Assembly (NCBI GenBank): GCA_963847575.1
Contig: CAWKAL010000112.1
Location: forward strand, 1 to 21,024
Direction: 5' to 3'
Source: JASBSR01 sp963847575
Lineage (GTDB): Bacteria; Pseudomonadota; Gammaproteobacteria; SZUA-229
DNA: 21,024 bases
The position numbers and the translations under genes were made by a program. The notes beneath the pieces were generated by a model. That model was not told the origin of the DNA, did no database searches, and was given only the letters and a program-made list of their open reading frames with translations. Each line of letters starts with the position of its first letter. The stretch's first letter is position 1. Of the stretch, positions 7,492 through 15,428 are shown in pieces.

Positions 7492-7573
7492 AACTCTGAA
7501 CGCGGCCGGCCATGGCCTGTCAGAGTTGAGGGTGCAGTAAGGCACCGTACGTCATCCCTGGCTCGCCGGGGAT
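7492..7573 (+). repeat. Three consecutive hairpins in the comEC-exbB spacer
   Basis: Within the 194-base spacer I find three inverted repeats in a row. AACTCTGA (7492-7499) pairs with 7520-7527, enclosing a GGCC-rich inner stem. GGTGC (7531-7535) pairs with 7542-7546. ATCCC (7554-7558) pairs with 7569-7573. No T run follows, so a simple intrinsic terminator is unlikely. They may form a structured 5' leader of the exbB-exbD-msbA transcript, or stabilise a processed end. The remainder of 7426-7619 contains a weak -10-like TATAAC at about 7590. Confidence 0.45.
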
Positions 7574-7619
7574 TCCCGAGCAGTCTGCATCGTATAACGA
7601 TAATCATAAAGGTGAGAAT

Positions 7620-8231
7620 GTGTTTGAGATGGTAAAGTCCGGCGGCTGGTTGATGCTGCCAATCATTCTCTGTTCCATAATTTCAATTTCTATTATTGCC
7701 GAGCGCTTCTGGAGTTTACGCAGAGACAAGGTGCTGCCCAGGCATCTCGTGGCAGAAGTCTGGAACCGGGTCAAGCAGGGCAAGTTCAAGAAAATCGATA
7801 TGGAATTACTCGGCAAGCAATCCGCGCTGGGCAGAATCCTGGTCGCCGGCATTCTGTGTCGCGGCGAAAACCGTGACCGCATCAAGGAAGGCATCGAAGA
7901 ACGCGGTCGCGAAGTCGTGCACGAACTTGAGCGTTTTCTCGACACACTGGGGACCATTGCCGCAATCTCGCCCTTGCTGGGTCTGCTCGGCACGGTCATC
8001 GGCATGATCAGCGTGTTCACCGCGATCACCACCCACGGCGTTGGCAATCCCGCGGCGCTCGCCAGTGGAATATCGCAGGCCATGATTACCACCGCGGCGG
8101 GCCTGACGGTGGCGATTCCCAGCCTGGTGTTCTATCGCTATTTTCGCCGGCGGGTCGATTCGATCGTGGTGGAAATGGAACGCGAGGCCATCAAGATGGT
8201 GGATGTGCTGCACCTTGAAGGCAAGGCGTGA
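7620..8231 (+). CDS. exbB: ExbB/TolQ/MotA family proton channel
   Basis: ExbB-type proteins form the inner-membrane pentamer that, with ExbD, turns proton flow into mechanical work for envelope partners such as TonB. This 203-residue protein has three expected membrane segments at about 10-27, 111-133 and 154-174. The second and third carry the family's conserved blocks (SPLLGLLGTVIGMI, then GISQAMITTAAGLTVAIP). The start is GTG at 7620, with AAGGTGAG just upstream. The ATG two bases earlier is out of frame. exbD follows after 10 bases. No tonB lies nearby. This pair commonly sits between comEC and msbA in gammaproteobacteria, and the partner it energises is not established here. Confidence 0.93.
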   Translation: MFEMVKSGGWLMLPIILCSIISISIIAERFWSLRRDKVLPRHLVAEVWNRVKQGKFKKIDMELLGKQSALGRILVAGILCRGENRDRIKEGIEERGREVVHELERFLDTLGTIAAISPLLGLLGTVIGMISVFTAITTHGVGNPAALASGISQAMITTAAGLTVAIPSLVFYRYFRRRVDSIVVEMEREAIKMVDVLHLEGKA

Positions 8232-8241
8232 GATTGCCTCA

Positions 8242-8661
8242 ATGAATCTTCGCCCGGGTTACAAAAAAGAAGAAGATGTCGAGATCAATCTCACTGCGCT
8301 GATTGACGTGGTGTTCCTGCTGCTGATTTTTTTCATGGTATCCACCACCTTCGATCGACATGCAAATCTGAAAGTGCAATTGCCCGAATCAAGCAACCAG
8401 GCAGAACAGAGCAGTGAAGAACCGCTGGTGCTGACGATCGACGCCAAGGGCAATTACTATATCAATGAACGCCAGGTGGTAAATACTTCGCTCGAAACCC
8501 TCAAGTCAGCTTTGCAACAAACCGTGGCTGACAAAAAAGATATCGCGATTATGTTGCGCGCCGATGCCAACACGCCGCACCAGGCCGTGGTGCGTGCGAT
8601 GGATGCTGCAGCCCAGCTCGGTCTCACACGTATCTCTATCGCCACAGTAGAAAGCCAATAA
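8242..8661 (+). CDS. exbD: ExbD/TolR family proton channel subunit
   Basis: ExbD is a single-pass membrane protein whose aspartate carries protons through the ExbB ring. The 139-residue protein has its membrane helix at about 18-34 (LTALIDVVFLLLIFFMVS), with the key Asp at D22, followed by a periplasmic domain. I chose the ATG at 8242. The frame is open 13 codons further upstream, but those codons overlap exbB and are not conserved in type. The stop TAA shares a base with the msbA start (TAATG), so the two genes are probably coupled. Confidence 0.94.
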   Translation: MNLRPGYKKEEDVEINLTALIDVVFLLLIFFMVSTTFDRHANLKVQLPESSNQAEQSSEEPLVLTIDAKGNYYINERQVVNTSLETLKSALQQTVADKKDIAIMLRADANTPHQAVVRAMDAAAQLGLTRISIATVESQ

Positions 8662-10445
8662 TGTCTGCAGTACACAAGCAGTCAGAAAAAAAAGTGACGG
8701 GCACTGAAAATTATCGACGCCTGCTCAAACATGCACTGAAATACTGGAAAGTATTTATTATTTCTATTATCAGCATGGCAGTAGTGGCAGCGACCGCGAC
8801 CGCATTTGCGGCACTGATGAAACCACTGATGGATGGCAGCTTTGTGAATCGCGATCCTGACACCATTCGCTGGATCCCGCTGGCGCTGATCGGTATCTAC
8901 CTGGTGCGCGCGGTCGGCCTGTTTGTGTCGATGTACGGCATGAGCTGGGTAGGGCGCACCATTATTAGCGAAATGCGCAACCTGATGTTTCACAAACTGT
9001 TGTCATTACCGAAAAACTTTTACGATAAAAGCACCACCGGTGAAATCATTGCCAAGTTTTCGTTCAATGTCGAACAGGTGGCAAATGCCTCGACCTCGGC
9101 GATTACTGTGCTGGTGCGCGATTCACTCACTGCCATCGGCCTGCTGGGCTGGATGTTTTATCTCAATGTTACGCTGGCGACTATTTTTATTGTCGTCGGG
9201 CCGTTTATCGCTGCGCTGGTGGTCTATGTTTCCAGGCGTTTCCGTGTGATCAGCAAACGCATACAGGGCAGCATGGGTGATGTGTCGCGCGTCATCGAAG
9301 AATCCATCAAGGCGCACCTGGTGGTGAAAATATTTGGTGGCCGTGATTATGAAATGCAGTCGTTCGACAAGGTCAATCAGCACAACCGCCGGCAGAACCT
9401 GAAAATGACGCTGACCTCCGCCTTAAGTACGCCGATTATCCAGCTGATTATCGCGCTCGCGCTTGCAGGCATTATTTATGTGGCCACGCGCAAGGAAATG
9501 CTCGACGAGATTTCCGTGGGCACTTTTATGTCATTCATGATTGCGATGTTCATGTTGTTCGCACCGATTCGGCAATTGACCGCGATCAACGCTGAACTGC
9601 AACGCGGCATTGCCGCGGCAGAAAGTATTTTTGAACTGATTGACCTCGAACCGGAAAAAGACACGGGATCGTACACTGCAACACGTGTAGCCGGTGATAT
9701 CGAATTCGACAGCGTCAGCTTCAGTTATCCGGATATGGATCGTGAAGCCCTGCACGATATTAACCTCGTCATCAAGGCCGGGCAGAAAGTCGCCTTCGTC
9801 GGCCGCTCCGGCAGCGGCAAGTCGACCCTGCTGAACCTGTTACCGCGGTTTTATGATATCAACCACGGCCATATTCGTCTTGATGGCCGTGATACCCGTG
9901 AATACACGCTGGATAATCTGCGCCAGCAAATCGCCTACGTGGGGCAGGACGTGGTGTTGTTCAATGACACGGTCGAGCAAAATATTGCCTACGGCGCGCT
10001 GGGCACTGTGAGCCGTGATGACGTGGTACAGGCGGCACGCTCGGCGCATGCGCTGGACTTTATCGAAAACATGCAAAATGGATTTGATTCGCTGGTCGGC
10101 GAGCGCGGTGTCATGCTTTCCGGCGGACAGCGCCAGCGCATTGCGATTGCGCGCGCTTTATTAAAAGACGCGCCGGTACTGATTCTGGATGAAGCAACCT
10201 CGGCGCTGGATACTGAATCAGAAAAATTTATCCAGGTCTCGCTGGAAACCCTGATGCAAAACCGCACCACGCTTGTCATAGCGCACCGGCTTTCGACCAT
10301 TGAAAATGCAGATCGAATTATCGTCATGGACCAGGGACACATCGTTGAAGCCGGAACACATGCAGAGTTACTGGCACTCGACAGCCATTATGCCGGCCTG
10401 CATCGCCTGCAGTTCGGCGAATCGGAACAGGCCACACCCGGCTAG
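8661..10445 (+). CDS. msbA: MsbA, lipid A export ATP-binding/permease protein
   Basis: MsbA is a homodimeric ABC exporter that flips core lipid A from the inner to the outer face of the inner membrane. The 594-residue protein has a six-helix membrane domain in roughly the first 320 residues and an ATPase domain after about 340. The Walker A motif GRSGSGKST is at 381-389, the ABC signature LSGGQ at 486-490, Walker B VLILDEATSALD with D510/E511, and the switch histidine is in AHRLSTI. The neighbour lpxK makes the lipid it exports, as in E. coli. The start overlaps the exbD stop by one base. Confidence 0.97.
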   Translation: MSAVHKQSEKKVTGTENYRRLLKHALKYWKVFIISIISMAVVAATATAFAALMKPLMDGSFVNRDPDTIRWIPLALIGIYLVRAVGLFVSMYGMSWVGRTIISEMRNLMFHKLLSLPKNFYDKSTTGEIIAKFSFNVEQVANASTSAITVLVRDSLTAIGLLGWMFYLNVTLATIFIVVGPFIAALVVYVSRRFRVISKRIQGSMGDVSRVIEESIKAHLVVKIFGGRDYEMQSFDKVNQHNRRQNLKMTLTSALSTPIIQLIIALALAGIIYVATRKEMLDEISVGTFMSFMIAMFMLFAPIRQLTAINAELQRGIAAAESIFELIDLEPEKDTGSYTATRVAGDIEFDSVSFSYPDMDREALHDINLVIKAGQKVAFVGRSGSGKSTLLNLLPRFYDINHGHIRLDGRDTREYTLDNLRQQIAYVGQDVVLFNDTVEQNIAYGALGTVSRDDVVQAARSAHALDFIENMQNGFDSLVGERGVMLSGGQRQRIAIARALLKDAPVLILDEATSALDTESEKFIQVSLETLMQNRTTLVIAHRLSTIENADRIIVMDQGHIVEAGTHAELLALDSHYAGLHRLQFGESEQATPG

Positions 10446-10455
10446 CCGGTCGAGA

Positions 10456-11448
10456 ATGAAAACGCTCGATCATTACTGGTACAGCCAGAATTTCATTGCG
10501 TGGTTATTATTGCCATTGTCGTGGCTGTTTCGTGCGCTATCAATCGCGCGCAGATGGGGCTACAGCAGCGGCCTGCTGACGGCGGTTAAGCTACCGGTAC
10601 CGGTTATCGTGGTCGGCAACATCGCGGTCGGTGGCACCGGAAAAACCCCTTTGCTGATTGCGTTGTGCGATCTGCTGAAAGCATGGGGATATACACCCGG
10701 TGTTATCAGCCGGGGGTATGCTTCACAGCTCAGCGGCGAAGCCCTGGTGAACGAAGACAGTACGCCGGTTGAAGTAGGCGATGAGCCGGTATTAATTTCG
10801 CGCCGCACGTTTTGTCCTGTCGCCGTGGGCAAAGACCGGGTCGCTGCGGCACAATTGCTGTTAAGCCATGCTGACTGCGACATTATTCTGTCTGACGACG
10901 GCCTGCAGCATTATCGTTTGCAGCGCGATATTGAAATTGCGGTGATCGATGCGCAGCGCAAACACGGCAATGGTTTTTATCTGCCGGCAGGGCCCCTGCG
11001 CGAACCGGTGAAACGCCTCGAATCAGTAGATTTCGTGGTAACGCATGGTGATGATAAAGCGCGCTATCACTTCAATCTCGAATTTTCCGCAGCGATGAAC
11101 CTGGCGACACGTCAGCGGGTCGACCTGGCGTCACTGGCAAACGAACGTATCCATGCGGTGGCCGGTATTGGCAATCCACAACGTTTTTTTGATCAGCTTG
11201 AAGCACTTGGTATCAAAGTAATCCCCCACGGCTTTGACGATCACCATGACTTTACACAAGCAGACCTGCAGTTCGATAAAAACCTGCCGGTATTTATGAC
11301 CGAGAAAGACGCGGTCAAATGTAATCACATGGCGCTGCAGGATCTCTGGTATGTGCCGGTCAGGGCAAAGCTCTCGCCGCAGTTGATTACTGACTTTCAA
11401 AATTGCGTGCGGCGTGTTTTCCATCAGCGGGCGCACACGAGCTCATGA
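10456..11448 (+). CDS. lpxK: LpxK, tetraacyldisaccharide 4'-kinase
   Basis: LpxK adds the 4'-phosphate to tetraacyldisaccharide 1-phosphate to make lipid IVA, at the inner face of the inner membrane. The 330-residue length is close to the E. coli enzyme (328). The P-loop GNIAVGGTGKT is at 54-64, and SDDGLQHYRLQRDIEIAVID further on is typical. A membrane-anchoring hydrophobic N-terminal helix is seen (FIAWLLLPLSWLF). I chose ATG 10456, eleven bases after msbA. An upstream in-frame ATG at 10300 lies inside msbA and adds an unrelated extension. The stop overlaps the next gene as ATGA. Confidence 0.96.
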   Translation: MKTLDHYWYSQNFIAWLLLPLSWLFRALSIARRWGYSSGLLTAVKLPVPVIVVGNIAVGGTGKTPLLIALCDLLKAWGYTPGVISRGYASQLSGEALVNEDSTPVEVGDEPVLISRRTFCPVAVGKDRVAAAQLLLSHADCDIILSDDGLQHYRLQRDIEIAVIDAQRKHGNGFYLPAGPLREPVKRLESVDFVVTHGDDKARYHFNLEFSAAMNLATRQRVDLASLANERIHAVAGIGNPQRFFDQLEALGIKVIPHGFDDHHDFTQADLQFDKNLPVFMTEKDAVKCNHMALQDLWYVPVRAKLSPQLITDFQNCVRRVFHQRAHTSS

Positions 11449-11645
11449 AGCGGAAAATGCTCGAACTTCTGGCCTGTCCACGCTGTCATCGCCGGCTTGA
11501 ATATCGACACAAGCAAAAGCTGCTGATTTGCAGCCATGACCGACTGGCGTTTCCGGTTCGCGAGGGAATACCGGTTTTGCTGGAATCTGATGCACACGAA
11601 ATCGACGCTCATGGTATGGCGAGTCATGAGTCGTTTAAAAACTAA
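11445..11645 (+). CDS. ycaR: YcaR/Trm112 family small zinc-ribbon-like protein
   Basis: This is a 66-residue protein of the Trm112/YcaR family (E. coli YcaR is about 60). It has ELLACPRCHRRL near the start (C11, C14), a further cysteine (C29) in LLICSHDRLAFP, and the family's closing block PVREGIPVLL. Eukaryotic Trm112 activates methyltransferases. The role of the bacterial form is not well defined. It overlaps the lpxK stop by four bases (ATGA) and precedes kdsB, as in E. coli, which makes the assignment firm despite its size. Confidence 0.92.
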   Translation: MKRKMLELLACPRCHRRLEYRHKQKLLICSHDRLAFPVREGIPVLLESDAHEIDAHGMASHESFKN

Positions 11646-11677
11646 ACACTTGAACACTTTTATACCGAAGATAAATT

Positions 11678-12421
11678 ATGAATAATGATTTCAAAATTGT
11701 AATTCCAGCCAGGTTCGCCTCGACACGCCTGCCGGGAAAACCTTTGCTCGATATTCATGGCAAGCCGATGATTCAGCACGTGTATGAACGTGCACAGCAG
11801 GCCGGTGCCAGCGAAATAGTGATAGCAACTGACAGTCCAAAAATTGGCATGGCGGCAGAAGCCTTTGGTGCCGCGGTATGCATGACACGCGAAGACCATG
11901 TTTCGGGCACCGACCGGCTGGCTGAAGTAGTGAATGCTTTAGGCTGGCCTGATGACACCGTGGTGGTCAACGTGCAGGGTGATGAACCATTGATACCGCC
12001 ACAGATAATTTCACAGGTCGCCCATAACCTGATCGTAAATCCTGAGGCCGCATGTGCCACCCTGATGTCTGTATTTGAGGCTGATGAAGATGTTAGCAAT
12101 CCAAACGCGGTTAAAGTCGTGACAGATGCGCACGGCTATGCGCTTTATTTCAGTCGCGCGGCAATCCCGTTTGTGCGCGATGAGCAGCACACAGACGCAG
12201 TCACTTACTATCGACATATCGGCATGTATGCGTATCGCGCTGCGCTGTTGCGAAATTATGCAGAGCTACCTGCCTGTGAACTCGAATCGATCGAGAAACT
12301 GGAACAATTACGTTTGCTCTGGCACGGTATGAAAATACATGTTGCAGAAGCACTGGTAGTACCTGCGCACGGCGTCGATACAGAGCAGGACCTGGAAGTC
12401 ATCAGGTCCGGCGTAAGCTGA
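11678..12421 (+). CDS. kdsB: KdsB, 3-deoxy-manno-octulosonate cytidylyltransferase
   Basis: KdsB activates Kdo with CTP, giving CMP-Kdo for attachment to lipid A. It acts in the cytoplasm, upstream of the WaaA transfer step. The 247-residue length matches E. coli (248). The nucleotide-binding start IPARFASTRLPGKPL is at 9-23, and QGDEPLIPP, a metal-binding block, is at 100-108. It follows ycaR after 32 bases and is likely the last gene of the comEC-exbBD-msbA-lpxK-ycaR operon. Confidence 0.97.
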   Translation: MNNDFKIVIPARFASTRLPGKPLLDIHGKPMIQHVYERAQQAGASEIVIATDSPKIGMAAEAFGAAVCMTREDHVSGTDRLAEVVNALGWPDDTVVVNVQGDEPLIPPQIISQVAHNLIVNPEAACATLMSVFEADEDVSNPNAVKVVTDAHGYALYFSRAAIPFVRDEQHTDAVTYYRHIGMYAYRAALLRNYAELPACELESIEKLEQLRLLWHGMKIHVAEALVVPAHGVDTEQDLEVIRSGVS

Positions 12422-12465
12422 AATGTTCTGCCTGTAATGACAACGACGATAATTCACATAACGCA

Positions 12466-13542
12466 ATGACTGCACACCATCATTATTTTGTCACCTGCCC
12501 AAGAGGTGTGGAAGATTTGCTTGCACAGGAATGCGAGGCTGTCGGTATTACGCAATGGGTACAAACCGTAGGTGGCATCGAGTTTTCAGCTGAACTTGAA
12601 AATGCTTACAGGCTTTGCCTGTGGTCACGACTTGCAAGTCGCGTGTTACTTCGACTATCTACATTTGACGCAGATGATTACGATGAGCTCTATGCGGCCG
12701 CAGGTGCGGTAGACTGGTCGCAACATATGGACGTGCACAACAGTTTTGCGATTGACTGTTTTACTGCGCATGAAGCACTTAACAACAGTCACTTTGCCAC
12801 ATTGCGGGTAAAAGATGCCGTGGTCGACCAGTTCATCGAGCAGACCGGCGAGCGTCCGAATATCGAACGGGACACGCCGGATATCCGCATTAATGTCTAT
12901 ATCGGTAAACACACCACGCCAGCACAGCACAATGCTGCGCTCTATCTCGATCTCGCCGGACAGCCGCTACACGTGCGCGGTTACCGCCAGCACGGCGGCG
13001 ACGCACCACTCAAGGAAAATCTTGCGGCCGCAATTTTGTTGCGATGCAAATGGCCGAACGTGTGTGCAGAACACGGGGCCCTGTTTGATCCCATGTGCGG
13101 CTCGGCGAGCTTTTTGATTGAAGCCGCCTACATGGCGCTCAATCGCGCGCCGGGTGTGTTGCGTGATTATTATGGTTTTCTCGGCTGGAAACAGCATTCG
13201 GCCACACTGTGGGCATCGATACTCGAACAGGCGCGTGCCGCCGAACACCCGCTGGATTCCTTGCCTGCACTGGTTGGCTGTGATGTGTCTGCTAAAACTC
13301 TGTCGATTGCACAGGCCAATGTCAACGCTGCCGGTTTTGAAAACCATATCGCGCTACACGTCATGGACTCGCTGGAAGCATTGCCAGAATTGCCGGTAAA
13401 CAAGGGCCTGGTATTGTGCAATCCGCCGTACGGCAAACGCCTCGGCGATGTGCGCGAACTCAAGCAGGTGTATTACCGCCTGGGCCGGCTGTTTCAAGCA
13501 GAAATTTGCAGGCTGGGAGGCGGCGGTGTTCACCGCGGATGA
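12466..13542 (+). CDS. RlmL half (THUMP plus m2G2445 methyltransferase domain), first frame
   Basis: This is the N-terminal frame of the broken gene, 358 residues. It has a THUMP-type RNA-binding region (about 45-160, with RVKDAVVDQF and LHVRGYR) and a Rossmann methyltransferase core with FDPMCGSASFLIEAA, then the catalytic NPPYG at 319-323. The last 14 or so residues, after GRLF, are off-frame and do not match the family. Taken alone it could be a near-complete RlmL with a wrong C-terminus. Confidence 0.75.
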   Translation: MTAHHHYFVTCPRGVEDLLAQECEAVGITQWVQTVGGIEFSAELENAYRLCLWSRLASRVLLRLSTFDADDYDELYAAAGAVDWSQHMDVHNSFAIDCFTAHEALNNSHFATLRVKDAVVDQFIEQTGERPNIERDTPDIRINVYIGKHTTPAQHNAALYLDLAGQPLHVRGYRQHGGDAPLKENLAAAILLRCKWPNVCAEHGALFDPMCGSASFLIEAAYMALNRAPGVLRDYYGFLGWKQHSATLWASILEQARAAEHPLDSLPALVGCDVSAKTLSIAQANVNAAGFENHIALHVMDSLEALPELPVNKGLVLCNPPYGKRLGDVRELKQVYYRLGRLFQAEICRLGGGGVHRG

Positions 13543-14677
13543 AGAACTGGCGCGCACCATTGGTTTGCGTGCGCATCATAAAAATACCCTGTATAACGGT
13601 GCGCTCAAGTGCGGGCTGTATCAGTACCATCTACGTGCAATCACCGGTGCAGGCAAACAACCGCAGCCAGTTGAAACCACGACGCCTGTCGTAGCGCGAA
13701 GCGACAATGCGAAAATGTTCGAAAACCGTTTGCGTAAAAACCTGAAGCATCTCGGCAAATGGGCACGCAGAAATACTATCAGCTGTTATCGACTGTACGA
13801 TGCCGATCAGCCGCAGTATGCCATGGCGATTGATATATACGGCGCACAGGTGCATGTGCAGGAGTACGAGGCACCTGCAGAAATCGATGACGCCAGGACC
13901 GAGCGTCGCCTGCATGAAGCCGTCGAGATCATCGCCGAAGTGCTGGGTCTCCCGCAAAAAGCGATAGTCACCAAAACCCGCAAGAAACAGAGCGGCAGTG
14001 AACAGTACATTCGCCAGGATGAAACCGGGCGCACGCGTATTGTAGAAGAGCAGGGGCTCAGGTTTGTCATCAACCTGCACGACTATCTCGATACCGGCCT
14101 GTTCCTCGATCATCGGCTGACGCGTTTATTGATAGCCAGGCTGGTCGGGAACAAGCGCTTTCTCAACCTGTTCGCCTATACCGGTACTGCGAGTGTTTTC
14201 GCAGCCTCCGGCGGCGCGGCCAGTACCACAACGGTTGACATGTCGAACACCTACCTCGAATGGGCGCAGGACAACATGGCGTTGAATAATTTCAGTGGCA
14301 GCCAGCACGGTTTCGAACGCGCCGACTGCCTGCAATGGCTGTGGGATGCATGGAAAGCAGGCCGCCGGTTCGAGCTGGTGTTTCTCGATCCGCCGACGTT
14401 TTCGAATTCAAAAAAAATGCAGCAGACATTCGACGTGGCACGCGATCACGTTGAACTGATTCAACATACCATGCGCATCCTCGACGATGACGGTATGCTG
14501 ATTTTTTCAACCAATGCAAAACGTTTCAAGCTTGATATAACTGCGCTTGATCAATACCAGGTCTTCGATTTGACCGCACTCACCACCAGCGAAGACTTCA
14601 GGCGACGGCCTGCGCATAAGTGCTGGGTGATTAGTCGTGCGCCGTTAACTCTGAACTGGGCAGAGTTACTGCGCTGA
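13448..14677 (+). CDS. RlmK half (m7G2069 methyltransferase domain), second frame
   Basis: Family-like sequence in this frame begins near 13493 (CFKQKFAGWEAAVF). The codons before that overlap the first frame and are not meaningful. The RlmK domain starts at about 13715 with MFENRLRKNLKHLGKWAR and holds FLNLFAYTGTASVFAA, TVDMSNTYLEWA and the DPPTFSNSKK motif. If translated separately, ATG 13715 is the best internal start, but I see no ribosome site there. It ends 14 bases before the tautomerase gene, which runs the other way. Confidence 0.75.
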   Translation: MCANSSRCITAWAGCFKQKFAGWEAAVFTADEELARTIGLRAHHKNTLYNGALKCGLYQYHLRAITGAGKQPQPVETTTPVVARSDNAKMFENRLRKNLKHLGKWARRNTISCYRLYDADQPQYAMAIDIYGAQVHVQEYEAPAEIDDARTERRLHEAVEIIAEVLGLPQKAIVTKTRKKQSGSEQYIRQDETGRTRIVEEQGLRFVINLHDYLDTGLFLDHRLTRLLIARLVGNKRFLNLFAYTGTASVFAASGGAASTTTVDMSNTYLEWAQDNMALNNFSGSQHGFERADCLQWLWDAWKAGRRFELVFLDPPTFSNSKKMQQTFDVARDHVELIQHTMRILDDDGMLIFSTNAKRFKLDITALDQYQVFDLTALTTSEDFRRRPAHKCWVISRAPLTLNWAELLR

Positions 14678-14691
14678 TAGACTGCCTAATA

Positions 14692-15121
14692 TCAGTCCTT
14701 GAGATATTTCATCAAATCATCCAGCCGATAAAGTTGCCCGGCAGCGGCCCAGTTGCCATCGACGATTTCGTGGAAAAGTATCCACACCCGTGATGCATTC
14801 AGCGGATTCATTTTCTGTGCCTTCGATGGCGAGTGTGACCTCGGTCATGTCAGCCACTACCTGGCGTTTCACTGCCTCAGACATCGCACCCTGCATGATG
14901 CTGATCTCTATTCGGTAGTGCGGCTTCTTCTGCGGGGCACCCGCAACATAGACATGCGCGTCGGGGAGTTCGTGAATATAGCACCAGTTGATTGCCGGGG
15001 CTTTTGGATTATCACGGGTGACATCGCATTTGAGCAGGCACCGGGTTAGCTGTTCGGCGAGTTCAGCTTTTTGTGGCGGGCTGAGTTGTCCTTCAACCAG
15101 GGTGAAATCGATGATCGGCAT
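14692..15121 (-). pseudogene. Tautomerase-family protein with a C-terminal frameshift
   Basis: Translation starts at ATG 15121 and gives MPIIDFTLVEGQLSPPQKAEL, typical of tautomerases, which use the N-terminal proline after Met removal as the catalytic base. The intact reading frame would have about 142 residues. After GTENESAE the main frame turns into unrelated sequence and stops at 14717-14719. The neighbouring frame from about 14793 reads ASRVWILFHEIVDGNWAA and continues to a stop at 14692-14694, which is the expected C-terminus. One extra base in the 14793-14799 stretch (GAATGCA on the minus strand) explains this. The substrate is not known. The gene faces rlmKL. Confidence 0.75.
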
Positions 15122-15428
15122 ATGAATAAGAATTTAAGGTAGTGTGGTTTATTCTAATGGCTGGGGCGGGCCGGGTGCCACTCATTTCAGTGTTGGTATA
15201 TCCGGTTGATAGCCCTTGCAGGTACAGGACGGCCTGCCCGAGACGGTGGTTGTAAACATGCGAAAAGATCCAAAAGCGTGCACTGCGAGCGGGCTGCACC
15301 TGTTGCCCGGGGCCTGGCTTAAGGAATTCACACACCCGCCGATAGACGCTGTATAAACGACTATTAACCGGATGCGTCCTGCAGGAAACGCGCAATGCAC
15401 ATGCGATCTATCATCGAGGATTGTCACC
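15122..15428. other. Intergenic region between the tautomerase and HDOD genes
   Basis: About 300 bases with divergent genes on either side, so promoters for both should be here. I see a -10-like TATAAA at about 15351 without a well-spaced -35. Frames on either strand here look like chance ORFs. No strong hairpin was found. The HDOD ribosome site GAGGA lies at 15416-15420. Confidence 0.4.
15416..15420 (+). promoter_or_regulatory. Ribosome binding site that sets the HDOD protein start
   Basis: GAGGA lies 8 bases before ATG 15429. This favours the start MLAKLFQRF over the in-frame ATG at 15372, which lacks a good site. Confidence 0.65.

Larger units (their letters stand above)
12466..14677 (+). 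pseudogene. rlmL: RlmKL-type bifunctional 23S rRNA methyltransferase, split by a +1 frameshift
   Basis: The two overlapping frames together equal E. coli RlmKL (702 residues). The intact product would have about 736 residues. It methylates G2445 (RlmL half, m2G) and G2069 (RlmK half, m7G) of 23S rRNA. The first frame covers a THUMP domain and the RlmL catalytic domain. The second frame continues with KFAGWEAAVFTADEEL and the RlmK domain. The homology switches frames at GTTTC (13491-13495). Removing one T from the TTT at 13492-13494 restores GRLFKQKFAGW, which aligns with E. coli GRIMKNQFGGW. Both halves keep their catalytic motifs, so this is either a recent mutation or a sequence error. Programmed frameshifting cannot be ruled out. 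Confidence 0.85.

Noticed and set aside
13492..13494. Programmed +1 frameshift as the main explanation for rlmKL
   Set aside because: No stop codon or slow codon follows TTT C, and most relatives encode the fusion in one frame, so an indel is more likely. It is kept only as an alternative.
15093..15395. Minus-strand ORF of 100 codons upstream of the HDOD gene
   Set aside because: It overlaps the tautomerase start, has no ribosome site, and its residue mix (many Arg, Ser, Tyr and Pro) looks like chance coding.
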